Positions 1-9,892 of a DNA stretch of 64,000 nt are shown in pieces. The notes under the pieces are model-generated. The model was not told the origin of the DNA, searched no databases, and saw only the letters and a program-made list of their open reading frames with translations. Source of the stretch: Lentzea xinjiangensis (GTDB taxonomy: Bacteria; Actinomycetota; Actinomycetes; Mycobacteriales; Pseudonocardiaceae); assembly GCF_900110955.1 (NCBI RefSeq), contig NZ_FOFR01000002.1, forward strand, positions 248,001-312,000, given 5' to 3'. Position 1 is the first letter of the stretch; every line of letters begins with the position of its first letter. The translations under genes were made by a program, and so were the position numbers.

Positions 1-3000
1 TCCCGGCGCGCGCACTTCTCGGCCAGCACGCTGTCCGACGCGGCGGGCGGCCGGAAGCTGCCGGGCCTGGACGTCACGCTCGCGTACGTCCGCGCGTGCC
101 ACGGCGACGAGGCCGCGTGGGAGAGGCGGTGGCACGACCTCGCCGTGGCGATGGCGCAGAGCCGCACGCACGACGGGCCGTCCCCGTACGCGGGGCTGAA
201 CCCGTTCACGATCGAGGACGCCGACCGCTTCTTCGGCCGTGAGGCGCTGACGCACACGTTGCTCGACCGGCTCGGCAGGCAGCCCTTCCTGGCGGTGTTC
301 GGCGCGTCGGGTGAGGGCAAGTCGTCGTTGCTGAGGGCGGGTATCGCGGCGAAGTTCCCGAACGCGGTGGTGTGCACGCCCGGCGCCGACCCGGACGCCG
401 CCCTCGCCGACGCGCTGGCACGCGATCCGGACCTGCTGGTCGTCGACCAGTTCGAGGAGCTCTTCACGCTCTGCGAGGACGAGGTGCGGCGCGCGGCCTT
501 CCTCGACGGGCTGCTCGCCGCCCGCTGCCGCCGCGTGATCGCCGTCCGGTCCGACTTCTACCCGCGCTGCGCCGAGCACCCCGGGCTCGCGGAGGCGCTG
601 ACCGACGCCCAGGTGCTCCTCGGCACCATGACACCGGACGAGCTGCGGCGCGCGATCACCCAGCCCGCGGCCGCGGTCGGCTGCACGGTCGAGACGGCCC
701 TGCTGACCACGCTCGTGGCCGAGGCGGCCGGCCGCAGCGGCGTGCTCCCCCTCGTCTCGCACGCCCTGCTCGAGACGTGGCACCGCCGGCGCGGCAACAC
801 GCTCACGCTCGCCGGCTACCAGGCCGCGGGCGGCATCCAGGGCGCGCTCGCGCAGAGCGCCGAGGCCGCGTTCGCCACCCTCGACGGCGACCAGCAACGC
901 CTCGCCAAGCACCTCCTGCTCCGCCTCGGCGCCGACGGCGCCAAACGCCCGATCCCGCGCCAGGAGGTCGTCGGCGAGGAGGTCCTCGACGTCCTCGCCG
1001 GCACCCGGCTCATCACCGTCGGCGGGCACACCGTCGAGATCACCCACGAGGCGCTGTTCCAGGCGTGGCCCCGGCTGCGGGCCTGGCTCGACGAGGACCG
1101 CGAGGGCCTGCGGACGCACCGCAGGCTCACCGACGCCGCCCGCACGTGGCAGGAGCTGGGCCGCGACACCGGCTCGCTCTACCGCTCCACCAGGCTCGCC
1201 GAGACGACCGAGTGGGTCGCCCGCGCCGAGCCGGAGCTGACCGGTGCGGAACGCGAGTTCCTCGGCGCCTCCCGCACCCTCGAACGCCGCCGCTCCCGCC
1301 GCCAGCGCTGGGTCGCGGCCGGGCTGTCGGCCCTGCTGCTCGCCACCACGGCGACCGCGGTGGTGGCCGTGCAGCAACGGCGCGAGGTCGACCGGCTCGA
1401 ACTCGTGCGCAGGTCCCAGCAGCTCGCCGAGACGTCCGAGGCGCTTTCGGTCAGCGATCCCGACCGTGCCGCGCAGACGGCCGTGGAGGCGTACCGGACG
1501 TATCCGACGGTCGAGGCACGCGGGCGGGTGCTCAGCGCGGCGGCCGGGGAGTCCCGCGGCCGCGAGATCAGCCCGGAGGCCGCCGGGATCAGCCGCACGC
1601 TGCGGCACAACGGCGCATGGAGCATGCGGTTCACGAACGGCACCATCGCGCTGATGGGGTCCCACAACCTGGACGTGTACGACGCCACGACCTTCGAGCA
1701 GGTCAAGTCGGTGCCGGTGGTGGACGAGTCCAGGTACGTCTTCGCCTGGTCCATGTCCGACGACGGCAAGCTGGCCGTGTCCGACAACCACGGGGCGGTC
1801 ACCGTGCGGGCCTCGCTCGACGCCCGGCCCGCGCGGCTGGACAGGCAGGGCCCGGCCGCCGGCGTCTTCTTCACCGGGGACGGCCGCACCCTGCTGGTCG
1901 GCGGCGACTACGTCGACCTCACCACCCGCCGGGTTCGCGACCACCTGCCGGTCGGGCGGATCGACGGACCGTTCAGCGTCGAGGACGACCGGACCCTGGC
2001 CCTCGTCACCGGCAACTCGGTCACGACGTGGGACCTGGTCACGCGGCACCGGACCGGCGGGTTCTCGGTCGGCTCCGGCGTGATCCACCGGCTGTCCCTC
2101 CTGGCCGGCGGCGAGCACGCGGCGGTGAGCACCGACGAAGGCCTCGTCCAGGTGCGGGACACCGCGACCGGCGCGATCATCACGACGTTCCCGGCGCACA
2201 CCGGCCCGGTCACGGCGCTCGCCGTCAGCCCCGACGAGTCCGTTCTCGTCACGGCGGGCCCGGACGGCAGGGTGCACCTGTGGGACCTGGCCCGCGGCGC
2301 GGAGCTCGCCACGCTCGCCGGCGGCGAACCGGTGCGCGCCTTGACGTTCGCCCCGGACGGCTCGCTCGGCGTCCTCACGGACACCACGCTCGGGTTCTGG
2401 CCCGCCGCCACCATGCCGAAGCCGTCCGGGAAGCCGGTGCGCGCGCTGGCGGTCGACGCCGACGGCTCGGTGCTGACCGTCGACGAGGCGGGCGTGATCG
2501 AACACCGCGACAGCGAACTGCGCACCGTGCGCCGGGTGGAGACCGGGTCGGCCCAGAACTGGATGTGCCGGTTCAGCCCGGACCGCGAGCTCGTCGCGAC
2601 GGGGTCACCGCTCTCGGTGCGCGAGGTGGCGACGGGCAAACCCGTCGCGAACCTGTCCACGCTCGGGTTCTCCAGCGACGCGCACCAGCCGGTCGCGGTG
2701 GAGTTCAGCGGCACCTCGCTGCTCACCGTCGGCGGTGAGGTCCCGGACGGCGTGTGGCCCGTCGCCGACGGCGCGCGGCCGACGCTCATCGGCGGGCTGG
2801 CGTGGGGCACCCGCACCTCGGCCGTCTTCGGCAGGTCCGACCACGAGATCGTGATCGGGCGTGAGGACGGCGGTGTCAGCGTGCGCGACATCAGGACGTG
2901 GGTGGAGAAAGGGCTGCAAAGCCCGCATCGTCGGCCTGTGCGCGCGTTGGCGATCTCACCGGACCACAGGACGCTCGCGACAGGGGACGACAACGGTCTG

Positions 3001-3300
3001 ATCGCGCTGTGGGACACCACGACGTGGGAGCAGACGGGCGAGCTGCGCGGGCACGCGCAGGCGGTGACGGCGCTGCAGTTCAGCCCGGACTCGTCCCGGC
3101 TCGCCAGTGGCGGCCGGGACCGGGACGTCGTCGTGTGGGACCCTGCCACCCGCTCGGCCTGGGCGACGCTGCGCGGGCACAGCCAGCCGGTCACCCACCT
3201 CGCGTGGCGGCCGGACGGCACCTCGCTGGTGTCCGCGGGCACCGACCGGGTGGCCGTGTGGGGCCTGGCCGTGGACCAGGCCCTCGACTCGATCGACTAG
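1..3300 (+). CDS. nSTAND1-type NTPase with C-terminal WD40 propeller, 5' end outside window
   Basis: The frame is open from base 1, so the true start lies upstream; the first in-frame ATG is at 145. The first 48 codons read like the end of an XRE-type helix-turn-helix region ([13 protein letters not shown], then WERRWHDLA), usual at the N-terminus of actinobacterial WD40-STAND proteins. Counting from 145, a Walker A (GASGEGKSS) is at 53-61 and a Walker B ([10 protein letters not shown]) ends near 105. One membrane helix lies near 388-410. After it come WD40 blades, clearest at the C-terminus, each ending in a VxLWD or VVWD-type strand. STAND NTPases are signal-gated switches; with the HTH this is probably a regulator or sensor tethered to the membrane. 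The input signal is unknown. It converges on ispH and their stop codons overlap. Confidence 0.85.
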   Translation, partial: SRRAHFSASTLSDAAGGRKLPGLDVTLAYVRACHGDEAAWERRWHDLAVAMAQSRTHDGPSPYAGLNPFTIEDADRFFGREALTHTLLDRLGRQPFLAVFGASGEGKSSLLRAGIAAKFPNAVVCTPGADPDAALADALARDPDLLVVDQFEELFTLCEDEVRRAAFLDGLLAARCRRVIAVRSDFYPRCAEHPGLAEALTDAQVLLGTMTPDELRRAITQPAAAVGCTVETALLTTLVAEAAGRSGVLPLVSHALLETWHRRRGNTLTLAGYQAAGGIQGALAQSAEAAFATLDGDQQRLAKHLLLRLGADGAKRPIPRQEVVGEEVLDVLAGTRLITVGGHTVEITHEALFQAWPRLRAWLDEDREGLRTHRRLTDAARTWQELGRDTGSLYRSTRLAETTEWVARAEPELTGAEREFLGASRTLERRRSRRQRWVAAGLSALLLATTATAVVAVQQRREVDRLELVRRSQQLAETSEALSVSDPDRAAQTAVEAYRTYPTVEARGRVLSAAAGESRGREISPEAAGISRTLRHNGAWSMRFTNGTIALMGSHNLDVYDATTFEQVKSVPVVDESRYVFAWSMSDDGKLAVSDNHGAVTVRASLDARPARLDRQGPAAGVFFTGDGRTLLVGGDYVDLTTRRVRDHLPVGRIDGPFSVEDDRTLALVTGNSVTTWDLVTRHRTGGFSVGSGVIHRLSLLAGGEHAAVSTDEGLVQVRDTATGAIITTFPAHTGPVTALAVSPDESVLVTAGPDGRVHLWDLARGAELATLAGGEPVRALTFAPDGSLGVLTDTTLGFWPAATMPKPSGKPVRALAVDADGSVLTVDEAGVIEHRDSELRTVRRVETGSAQNWMCRFSPDRELVATGSPLSVREVATGKPVANLSTLGFSSDAHQPVAVEFSGTSLLTVGGEVPDGVWPVADGARPTLIGGLAWGTRTSAVFGRSDHEIVIGREDGGVSVRDIRTWVEKGLQSPHRRPVRALAISPDHRTLATGDDNGLIALWDTTTWEQTGELRGHAQAVTALQFSPDSSRLASGGRDRDVVVWDPATRSAWATLRGHSQPVTHLAWRPDGTSLVSAGTDRVAVWGLAVDQALDSID

Positions 3301-4265
3301 CGGACGAGGTCCTTGCGGAGCTCGCGCGGCAACGCGAAGGCGATCTTCTCGTTCGCCGTGGTGATCTCCTCGACCTCGCCGTAGCCGTGTCCCTCGAGGA
3401 ACTTCAGCAGCTCCATCACCAGGATGTCCGGCACCGACGCGCCCGACGTGACGCCGATCGTCTCGACGCCCTCGAGCCACGCCAGGTCGACCTCCTTGGC
3501 GTAGTCGATCAGGTACGAGGCCTTGGCGCCGTGCTGCAGCGCGACCTCGACCAGCCGGACCGAGTTGGAGGAGTTCTTCGAGCCCACGACCAGCACCAGG
3601 TCGCACGAGGGCGCCATCGTCTTCACCGCGGTCTGGCGGTTAGAGGTGGCGTAGCAGATGTCGTCGGACGGCGGGTCCTGCAGCTCCGGGAAGCGGTCCT
3701 TGAGCTGCCGGACGCGCACCATGGTCTCGTCGACCGAGAGCGTCGTCTGCGACAGCCAGACCACCTTGGACGGGTCGCGCACCTCGACCTTCGCCGCGTC
3801 CTCCGCGGTGTCGACGAGCCGCACGTGGTCGGGGGCCTCACCGGCGGTGCCCTCGACCTCCTCGTGGCCCTCGTGGCCGATCAGCAGGATGTCGTAGTCC
3901 TCGCGGGCGAAGCGCACGGCTTCCTTGTGCACCTTCGTCACCAGGGGGCACGTCGCGTCGATGGTGCGCAACGAGCGTTGCTCCGCCTCCGCGTGGACAG
4001 CGGGCGACACGCCGTGCGCTGAGAACACCACGAGTGCGCCCTCAGGAACTTCGTCCGTCTCGTTGACGAAGATGGCACCGCGGTCGGACAGGGTCTCCAC
4101 GACGTACTTGTTGTGGACGATCTCCTTGCGCACGTAGACGGGTGCGCCGTATTGCTCGAGAGCGCGCTCGACCGTCTCCACGGCACGATCAACGCCCGCG
4201 CAGTAACCACGCGGCTTCGCCAACAGGACTCGCTTGGGCATGCCTCCAGGGTACCCAGTGCTCAT
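3297..4265 (-). CDS. ispH: 4-hydroxy-3-methylbut-2-enyl diphosphate reductase
   Basis: Last enzyme of the MEP isoprenoid pathway; it reductively dehydroxylates HMBPP to IPP and DMAPP with a 4Fe-4S cluster. The protein is about 322 residues, normal for the family. The three cluster cysteines are visible in GYCAGVD (about 22), DATCPLV and ICYATSNRQ, and the HGVSP and TSGASVP stretches are typical. Start choice is uncertain: ATG at 4265 or ATG at 4241 ([12 protein letters not shown]), the latter with GGAGG only one base upstream. It is divergent from the next gene by 40 bp. The ispH - small protein - xseA - xseB order is the one recalled for mycobacteria. Confidence 0.95.
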   Translation of the reverse strand: MSTGYPGGMPKRVLLAKPRGYCAGVDRAVETVERALEQYGAPVYVRKEIVHNKYVVETLSDRGAIFVNETDEVPEGALVVFSAHGVSPAVHAEAEQRSLRTIDATCPLVTKVHKEAVRFAREDYDILLIGHEGHEEVEGTAGEAPDHVRLVDTAEDAAKVEVRDPSKVVWLSQTTLSVDETMVRVRQLKDRFPELQDPPSDDICYATSNRQTAVKTMAPSCDLVLVVGSKNSSNSVRLVEVALQHGAKASYLIDYAKEVDLAWLEGVETIGVTSGASVPDILVMELLKFLEGHGYGEVEEITTANEKIAFALPRELRKDLVR

Positions 4266-4305
4266 TCCTAGGCATTAGACGCGCGGGTGCGGCAGGCTAG
4301 ACGGC

Positions 4306-4809
4306 ATGAAGCCACTGCCATTGGGTGTCCGGGTCGCCGCCGGCCTCGCGGTGACCGCCCTCGAACAGGCGCGCAAGCTGCCCCGGCAGCTCGCCGGACT
4401 CCCCCTCACGGTGGTCAGCGAGGCGATGCAGCTGTCCATGCGCGTCCAGCAGCATGTGACCGAACTCGCCATCAAGGGCGACGACGTCCTCTCCGGACTG
4501 CGGCCCGCCGAGGAAGAGCCGGAATGGGCGACGTTCGACGAGGACGAGACCTCCGTCACCACGGCCCCGGTGACCGTGGAGGCGCCCGCTGACGACCCGT
4601 GGGAGGAAGAGGAGCGGGCGATCGCCGAGATGCCCGAGTTCCTGCCGTCCTACGACGAGCTGTCGATCGCCCAGTTGCGCGCCCGGCTGCGCAACCTCGG
4701 CGTGGCGCAGCTCGAGGAGCTGTTGCGCTACGAGCAGGCGCACGAGTCGAGGCCGGAGTTCGTCGGCATGCTGAACCGGCGGATCGCGACGGTCAAAGCC
4801 CAATCGTGA
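4306..4809 (+). CDS. Conserved actinobacterial protein, lipid-droplet-associated family
   Basis: A 167-residue protein without signal peptide. The N-terminal 60 residues form amphipathic helices rich in Ala, Leu, Val and basic residues ([19 protein letters not shown]). A very acidic middle (EEEPEW, DEDET, WEEEERA) is followed by a helical C-terminal motif ([16 protein letters not shown], then [12 protein letters not shown]). The same arrangement between ispH and xseA is recalled for mycobacterial Rv1109c, whose family is annotated as lipid-droplet-associated. Its stop overlaps the xseA start by 4 bp (GTGA), so the two are translationally coupled. No enzyme motif is visible; the lipid-droplet role is by family name only. 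Confidence 0.75.
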   Translation: MKPLPLGVRVAAGLAVTALEQARKLPRQLAGLPLTVVSEAMQLSMRVQQHVTELAIKGDDVLSGLRPAEEEPEWATFDEDETSVTTAPVTVEAPADDPWEEEERAIAEMPEFLPSYDELSIAQLRARLRNLGVAQLEELLRYEQAHESRPEFVGMLNRRIATVKAQS

Positions 4810-6056
4810 CTGGGGAGAAATCCACTCCGGAGAACCCGTGGCCGGTGCGGACGGTCGCCCGCAAGCTCCTCGACTGGATCAACCGCCTCGGCGACGTCTG
4901 GGTGGAGGGCCAGGTCACGCAGCTCAACGCGCGCAGCTCCACGGCGTTCCTGACGCTGCGCGACCCGAGCGTCGACATGTCCATGTCGATCACCTGCAAC
5001 GCCGGGATGATCCGCGAGCTGCAGCTCACCGAGGGCAGCAGGGTGATCGCGCACGGGAAGATCAGCTTCTACCCGAACCGCGGCACGCTGTCCCTGCGCG
5101 CCGACGAGATCCGCGCCGTGGGCATCGGCGAGCTGCTCGCGCGCATCGAGCGGTTGCGCAAGCTGCTGCACGCCGAGGGGCTGTTCGACCCGCGCCGCAA
5201 GCGCCGGCCGCCGTTCCTGCCGAACAAGATCGGGCTCATCACCGGCCGCGCGTCGGCGGCGGAGCGCGACGTGCTCACGAACGCGCGGAACCGTTGGCCC
5301 GGCGCGCACTTCCGCGTCATCAACGTCGCCGTGCAGGGCCCGACTGCGGTGCCGCAGGTGATGACCGCACTGTCCACTTTGGAACGCGACCCCGAGTGCG
5401 ATGTGATCATCATCGCCCGCGGCGGCGGCAGCGTGGAGGACCTGCTGCCGTTCTCCGACGAGGCGCTGTGCCGCGCGGTCGCCACGTGCCGCACGCCGGT
5501 GCTGTCGGCGATCGGGCACGAACCGGACACCCCGCTGCTCGACCACGTCGCTGACGTGCGTTGTTCGACGCCCACCGACGCGGGCAAACGGGTGGTTCCC
5601 GATGTCGCCGAGGAGGGTGAACGCGTTCGGCAGATGCGCGACCGCGGCCGCCGGGCGCTGCACGGCTGGGTGGACCGGGAACGGAAACTGCTCGACGCCC
5701 TGCGCTCCCGACCAGTACTTTCCGATCCGCACGGCCCGCTGGAGCGCCGTGCCGAGGAAGTGAAGCGCTTTCGGGACCAGGGACGCCGAGCCGTCACGCA
5801 ACGTCTCGATCGGGAGGACGTCCACCTCTCCGGGACCAAAGCCCGCTTGACGACCCTCGGACCAGCCGCCACGCTGGCCCGCGGATACGCCGTTGTGCAA
5901 CTCGTCACACCCGACGGCCCCGACGGCGTGCTGCGGTCCGTCGCGGACGCGCCGAGCGGAACACAACTGCGGGTGCGCGTCGTTGACGGAGCAGTGCGGG
6001 CGGTGGTCACCAGCCCGGATTCGGACACGGAAGGGGGAGGTACCGATGATGCGTGA
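4806..6056 (+). CDS. xseA: Exodeoxyribonuclease VII large subunit
   Basis: Catalytic subunit of exonuclease VII, which degrades single-stranded DNA from both ends and joins several small XseB subunits. With the GTG start at 4806 it has 416 residues, close to normal. It has an N-terminal OB-fold ([10 protein letters not shown], about 30-120) and then the catalytic domain with [14 protein letters not shown], the [12 protein letters not shown] loop and the [17 protein letters not shown] segment. The C-terminal half is a basic coiled coil rich in Arg. The start is chosen because it overlaps the upstream stop as GTGA and yields the family N-terminus ([13 protein letters not shown]). It shares an operon with the small gene at 6046 and xseB. 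Confidence 0.95.
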   Translation: MTGEKSTPENPWPVRTVARKLLDWINRLGDVWVEGQVTQLNARSSTAFLTLRDPSVDMSMSITCNAGMIRELQLTEGSRVIAHGKISFYPNRGTLSLRADEIRAVGIGELLARIERLRKLLHAEGLFDPRRKRRPPFLPNKIGLITGRASAAERDVLTNARNRWPGAHFRVINVAVQGPTAVPQVMTALSTLERDPECDVIIIARGGGSVEDLLPFSDEALCRAVATCRTPVLSAIGHEPDTPLLDHVADVRCSTPTDAGKRVVPDVAEEGERVRQMRDRGRRALHGWVDRERKLLDALRSRPVLSDPHGPLERRAEEVKRFRDQGRRAVTQRLDREDVHLSGTKARLTTLGPAATLARGYAVVQLVTPDGPDGVLRSVADAPSGTQLRVRVVDGAVRAVVTSPDSDTEGGGTDDA

Positions 6057-6390
6057 TGCCGTGTTCCTGCCCCTCACCATGGAGGCGGCCGGCTCGTGCG
6101 GCTCGGGCCTGCGCACCAAGGCGGAGGCGGCGAACCGGGCCGCGGCGGAGTGCTGGACGGCGATGGTGGGCGACTGCGACACCACCGGCCGCCGCACGCT
6201 GATCCTCACGCTGCACGACCTGAGCGAGGCCACCGCGGGCACGGTGCAGTACCGGCGCGTCGCGGAGGCCGAGGCGCTCATCGACGAGGCGGTGCGAGAA
6301 GGTGACGGCGAGGAGTTCGCGGAGGCGCTGGTCGGGTACGACCTGGCCGTCGCGACCGTGCTGAGCCGCCTGAGGAGCCAATCCGCGTGA
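6046..6390 (+). CDS. Small conserved protein encoded between xseA and xseB
   Basis: A 114-residue soluble protein of unknown function, sandwiched inside the exonuclease VII operon. The ATG at 6046 (or 6049) is preceded by a strong purine run (GGGGGAGG, about 6031-6038) and overlaps the xseA stop by 11 bp; its own stop overlaps xseB as GTGA. The sequence is mainly helical, with [17 protein letters not shown] near the N-terminus and an acidic middle ([21 protein letters not shown]). Coupling on both sides suggests stoichiometric expression with the nuclease, but no domain is recognised. Codon use is like the neighbours, so it looks like a real gene. Confidence 0.7.
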   Translation: MMRDAVFLPLTMEAAGSCGSGLRTKAEAANRAAAECWTAMVGDCDTTGRRTLILTLHDLSEATAGTVQYRRVAEAEALIDEAVREGDGEEFAEALVGYDLAVATVLSRLRSQSA

Positions 6391-6602
6391 GTTCGGAGAC
6401 ACTGGGTTACGAAGCCGCCCGCGACGAGCTGGTCGAGGTGGTCCGCAAGCTGGAGGCCGGTGGCCTCTCGCTCGAGGACTCGCTCGCGCTGTGGGAACGC
6501 GGGGAGGCGCTCGCCAAGACGTGTGAGCAGCATCTCGCCGGTGCGCGGGAGCGAATCGATGCAGCTCTCGCCGTGGTCGAGGAGGACGTTTCGGACGCGT
6601 GA
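6387..6602 (+). CDS. xseB: Exodeoxyribonuclease VII small subunit
   Basis: A 71-residue protein beginning with GTG at 6387, coupled to the gene before it. It has the characteristic XseB pattern: [18 protein letters not shown], then [26 protein letters not shown], then an amphipathic helix [11 protein letters not shown]. The small subunit binds the coiled coil of XseA in several copies and is needed for activity. Length is normal for actinobacteria. The operon ends here; glpX starts 67 bp downstream with its own RBS. Confidence 0.93.
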   Translation: MSSETLGYEAARDELVEVVRKLEAGGLSLEDSLALWERGEALAKTCEQHLAGARERIDAALAVVEEDVSDA

Positions 6603-6669
6603 TCCCGTGCGAGGATTCAGTTGCCGATCACAACTTCCGGCACGCTGAGTAGTCGCATGGAGGCGCGCA

Positions 6670-7710
6670 ATGGTGAACACCCCCGCGGAACGACGTCGCG
6701 AAGCCCCTGACCGGAACCTGGCACTGGAGCTCGTGCGCGTCACCGAGGCAGCGGCGATGGCCGCCGGCCGGTGGGTGGGACGCGGCGACAAGAACGGCGG
6801 TGACGGCGCCGCGGTCGACGCGATGCGCAAGCTGATCCACACCGTCTCGATGCGCGGTGTCGTCGTGATCGGCGAGGGCGAGAAGGACGAGGCGCCCATG
6901 CTGTTCAACGGCGAGGAGGTCGGCAACGGCGAGGGCCCCGAGTGCGACGTCGCGGTCGACCCGATCGACGGCACCACGCTGATGTCCAAGGGCATGCCGA
7001 ACGCGCTGGCCGTGCTGGCCGTGGCCGAGCGCGGCGCGATGTTCGACCCCTCCGCCGTGTTCTACATGGAGAAGCTCGCCGTGGGCCCGGAGGCGGCCGA
7101 CGTCATCGACATCACCGCGCCGCTCGCGGAGAACATCCGCCGCGTCGCGAAGGCCAAGCACAGCGACGTCTCCGACGTGAACGTGTGCATCCTCGACCGG
7201 CCGCGCCACGAGCGGATCGTGCGCGAGGTGCGCGAGGCGGGTGCCCGCATCCACTTCATCTCCGACGGCGACGTCGCGGGCGCCATCTCGGCCGCGCGCC
7301 CCACGTCGGGTGTCGACATGCTCGTGGGCATCGGCGGCACGCCGGAGGGCATCATCGCGGCGGCGGCGCTCAAGTGCGTCGGCGGCGCGATCCAGGGCCG
7401 GTTGTGGCCCAAGGACGACGAGGAGCGCGAGAAGGCGATGGGCGCGGGCCACGACCTGTCCCGCGTGCTCACCACGAACGACCTCGTCGGCGGGGACAAC
7501 GTCTTCTTCTGCGCCACCGGCGTCACCGACGGCGACCTGCTGCGCGGTGTGCACTACCGGGCGGGCGGCTGCACGACCCAGTCGATCGTGATGCGGTCCA
7601 AGTCCGGCACCGTGCGCATGATCGACGGCTTCCACAGCCTGCACAAGCTGCGCGAATACGCCTCGGTCGACTTCGACCTGCCGGAGAACGTGCAGCAGCC
7701 GCTGCCGTGA
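6670..7710 (+). CDS. glpX: Class II fructose-1,6-bisphosphatase
   Basis: Gluconeogenic hydrolysis of fructose 1,6-bisphosphate to fructose 6-phosphate. The 346-residue protein has the GlpX hallmarks: [30 protein letters not shown], the metal-binding [10 protein letters not shown] around residue 100, [17 protein letters not shown], and a late [12 protein letters not shown]. The class II enzyme is the main FBPase of actinobacteria, which usually lack the class I enzyme. The ATG at 6670 follows GGAGG at about 6660. It sits near fumC, as recalled for the mycobacterial fum-glpX pair, but here four genes lie between them. Confidence 0.96.
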   Translation: MVNTPAERRREAPDRNLALELVRVTEAAAMAAGRWVGRGDKNGGDGAAVDAMRKLIHTVSMRGVVVIGEGEKDEAPMLFNGEEVGNGEGPECDVAVDPIDGTTLMSKGMPNALAVLAVAERGAMFDPSAVFYMEKLAVGPEAADVIDITAPLAENIRRVAKAKHSDVSDVNVCILDRPRHERIVREVREAGARIHFISDGDVAGAISAARPTSGVDMLVGIGGTPEGIIAAAALKCVGGAIQGRLWPKDDEEREKAMGAGHDLSRVLTTNDLVGGDNVFFCATGVTDGDLLRGVHYRAGGCTTQSIVMRSKSGTVRMIDGFHSLHKLREYASVDFDLPENVQQPLP

Positions 7711-7841
7711 GCCCGCGGGAAGCTGTGAACCGTTAACGGGCGGTCATCCTCCGAGTGACCCTGGTGACGGGTCGCTTTCGTCCCTAGTTTCCTGTCCTGA
7801 CCCCGGCAACCCTGCGCCGGGTTCGGGAAAGGAACTCAACG

Positions 7842-8612
7842 ATGAGGGCACGTTCGTTGTTCTCCGCGGTCGTCGTGGCCGCCGGCGCCCTGCTCGCCTC
7901 GGCCGCCGCGGCCACCGCGGCTCCGGCTCCCACCGCGGACGGCGAGGTCTCGCCGATGATCGTCGGCGGCACCAACGCCACGCAGGTCTACTCCTGGATG
8001 GTGTCCCTGCAGAGCACCTCCGGCAGCCACTTCTGCGGCGGCACGCTGATCAAGGCGAACTGGGTCGTCACGGCGAAGCACTGCGTCCAGGGCTCGTCCG
8101 CCGCGTCGATCCGCACCCGGATCGGCACGACCAACCGCACCAGCGGTGGCACGACGACCGGCGCGTCCCGGATCGTCACGCACCCGTCCGCGGACCTCGC
8201 GCTGGTGCAGCTCAACACCTCGGTCAGCCAGGCCCCCGCCGCCGTGTCGGCCACGTCCGGCCCGGTCGGCACCGCCACCCGCATCATCGGCTGGGGCCAG
8301 ACCTGCCCGACCCGCGGCTGCGGCTCCGCTCCGATCACCCTGCAGGAGCTCAACACCTCGATCGTGACGGACAGCCGGTGCGCCGGCATCAGCGCCGCCT
8401 CGGAGATCTGCACCAACAACACCGGTGGCAACAAGGGCGCCTGCTACGGCGACTCGGGTGGCCCGCAGGTGAAGTCGGTGAACGGCCGCTGGGAGCTGAT
8501 CGGCGCGACCAGCCGTTCCGGTGGCGGCGCGACCTGCGCGACCGCTCCGTCGATCTACGTGGACGTCCCGTACTTCCGCTCGTGGATCAGCCAGTACGCC
8601 GGGACCGTGTGA
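7842..8612 (+). CDS. Secreted trypsin-like serine protease (S1 family)
   Basis: 256 residues with a Sec signal peptide ([28 protein letters not shown]) and a short pro-segment. The mature chain should begin at about residue 40 with IVGGT, the classical S1 activation site. The triad is visible: His in TAKHC (about 80), Asp in ADLALVQL (about 118) and Ser in GDSGGP (about 205). Six cysteines fit three disulfides. Subtype: the residue six before the active Ser, which sets S1 specificity, lies in [10 protein letters not shown]; its identity suggests it may not be a strict trypsin. The RBS AAAGGA lies 9 bp before ATG, and the 131-bp upstream region contains a small GC hairpin. It is an extracellular, probably nutrient-scavenging enzyme. 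Confidence 0.92.
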   Translation: MRARSLFSAVVVAAGALLASAAAATAAPAPTADGEVSPMIVGGTNATQVYSWMVSLQSTSGSHFCGGTLIKANWVVTAKHCVQGSSAASIRTRIGTTNRTSGGTTTGASRIVTHPSADLALVQLNTSVSQAPAAVSATSGPVGTATRIIGWGQTCPTRGCGSAPITLQELNTSIVTDSRCAGISAASEICTNNTGGNKGACYGDSGGPQVKSVNGRWELIGATSRSGGGATCATAPSIYVDVPYFRSWISQYAGTV

Positions 8613-8640
8613 CCGGTCCGATCAAGAGTTGAACGCAGCA

Positions 8641-8680
8641 GGAAGGCCCGTCTCCCAACCGTTATGGGGGCGGGCCTTCC
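8641..8680 (+). terminator. Hairpin terminator after the protease gene
   Basis: A perfect 10-bp inverted repeat, GGAAGGCCCG at 8641-8650 and CGGGCCTTCC at 8671-8680, extended inwards by a CTCCC/GGGGG pairing. It lies 29 bp after the protease stop and before the first L,D-transpeptidase. There is no long T-tract, as is usual in high-GC actinobacteria. Confidence 0.75.
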
Positions 8681-8749
8681 GCGTTGCAACCCCGCTGGTG
8701 CTCCTGCCGTCTACTTCGGCAAAGGATGAACCACCAAGGGGGGTGCGAG

Positions 8750-9262
8750 ATGCGGATGCTGCTCGCGGCAGTCGCGTTGACGTTCGTGGCGGGATGCGCG
8801 CAAGGAGCCGTGCGGGCCGAGACTCCGGCCGCGCCACCACCTCCGCCGTCGTCCTCGGCGGCACCGGCGTCCTCCGCACCGCCTCCCCCGCCACCGCCGC
8901 CGGTCGTGAAGCCGACGCCGTGCGCCATCAGCGACGGCGCCTGCATCCAGCTCTCCACGAACCAGACCTGGGTCGTGCGCGGTGACAAGATCGTCTACGG
9001 ACCGGTGCCGATCACGCACGGGCGCAAGGGCTTCGAGACGCCCCTCGGTGACTTCCCGGTGCTGCGCAAGGTGAAGGACGAGTGGAGCAGGCCCTACAAC
9101 GGGCCGATGCCGTGGTCGACGTACTTCACCGAGAGCGGCATCGCGTTCCACGAGGGCTCGCTCACCGAGCCGTCGCACGGCTGCATCCACCTCGACCCGG
9201 CGTCGGCGCGGTACTACTTCCAGAACCTCTCGATCGGCGAGACCGTCCAGGTCGTCGCCTGA
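8750..9262 (+). CDS. L,D-transpeptidase (YkuD) lipoprotein
   Basis: 170 residues. An N-terminal signal with lipobox-like FVAGC (Cys about 16) predicts a lipoprotein anchored outside the membrane. A Pro/Ser/Ala-rich spacer (about 25-55, runs of eight prolines) probably crosses the wall. The YkuD domain follows, with ITHGRKGFETPLGDFPVLRK, the His in IAFHEG and the catalytic SHGCIHL (Cys about 145). L,D-transpeptidases form 3-3 peptidoglycan cross-links or attach proteins. The ATG at 8750 follows AAGGGGGG at a good distance; an in-frame ATG at 8726 gives 8 more residues but a poorer signal. It is paralogous to the next gene, with HGxxGxETPxGxFxVLRKVK shared. Confidence 0.9.
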   Translation: MRMLLAAVALTFVAGCAQGAVRAETPAAPPPPPSSSAAPASSAPPPPPPPPVVKPTPCAISDGACIQLSTNQTWVVRGDKIVYGPVPITHGRKGFETPLGDFPVLRKVKDEWSRPYNGPMPWSTYFTESGIAFHEGSLTEPSHGCIHLDPASARYYFQNLSIGETVQVVA

Positions 9263-9351
9263 GTCCGTCCACAGCGCGATCGGACACTTCCATAAAACGA
9301 TGATTTAGCTCACCCCGCAGTGGTTACTCCACTACCGAGGGGTGATGAGAG

Positions 9352-9762
9352 ATGCGAGTTCTGATCGCGACGGTGCTCCTGATCCTCGGTTTCGCGGTAC
9401 CCGCGCAGGCTCAGGCGGGATGCACCGTCCACAACGGAGCGTGCCTGGAGAAGCACTCCAACCGGGCGTGGCTGGTCCACAACGGCAAGACGAGCTACGG
9501 CCCGGTGCCGATCAGCCACGGCAAGCCGGGGTACGAGACCCCGGTGGGCACGTTCTCGGTGCTGCGCAAGGTGAAGAACGACTGGAGCGTCCCCTACAAC
9601 GGCCCGATGCCGAACGCGGTGTACTTCACCACGACCGGCATCGCGTTCCACCAGGGTGACACGAACGTCCAGTCGCACGGCTGCATCCGGCTGTCCGCGG
9701 AGGCCTCGCAGGTCTTCTACGACAACCTCATGATCGGCGAGCAGGTCCAGGTGCTGCCATAA
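9352..9762 (+). CDS. Secreted L,D-transpeptidase (YkuD), compact
   Basis: 136 residues, with a cleavable signal peptide (MRVLIATVLLILGFAVPAQA) directly followed by the YkuD domain; there is no spacer, unlike the neighbour. Catalytic motif SHGCIRL with Cys about 111, and the conserved His in IAFHQG. It is a tandem paralogue of the gene at 8750 and about 60 percent alike by eye in the catalytic part, so a local duplication is likely. The second copy has lost or never had the lipobox and proline spacer, so the pair may act at different depths in the wall. The RBS GGGGTGATGAGAG lies directly upstream. Confidence 0.88.
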   Translation: MRVLIATVLLILGFAVPAQAQAGCTVHNGACLEKHSNRAWLVHNGKTSYGPVPISHGKPGYETPVGTFSVLRKVKNDWSVPYNGPMPNAVYFTTTGIAFHQGDTNVQSHGCIRLSAEASQVFYDNLMIGEQVQVLP

Positions 9763-9776
9763 GTTGTCCCACCGAT

Positions 9777-9843
9777 GGCTGCCCACCGGCTCCCGTCGTA
9801 GCGTCCCCTCGTGGAGACGCGCCGACGAGGCCGGTGGGCAGCC
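9777..9843. terminator. Large interrupted hairpin between convergent genes
   Basis: Perfect 14-bp arms GGCTGCCCACCGGC (9777-9790) and GCCGGTGGGCAGCC (9830-9843). Inside, GTCG pairs with CGAC and CGTC with GACG, separated by small near-symmetric internal loops, leaving a loop of about 10 bases. It lies between an L,D-transpeptidase gene (+) and the FAD reductase gene (-), so a bidirectional terminator is the simplest reading. The length and regularity are more than a terminator needs. Confidence 0.7.
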
Positions 9844-9892
9844 AGCCGGTGCGCCGTCCCGCCCGCGGTCGTGCCGCCACGGCCGGGCACGC

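Noticed and set aside
372-2738. Alternative plus-strand frame of nearly 800 codons in the STAND gene
   Set aside because: Arg/Pro/Ala-rich out-of-frame translation; the Walker motifs and WD40 blades are all in the other frame.
4728-6995. Long minus-strand frame across xseA, xseB and the start of glpX
   Set aside because: It shadows three conserved plus-strand genes and shows no recognisable motif or RBS.
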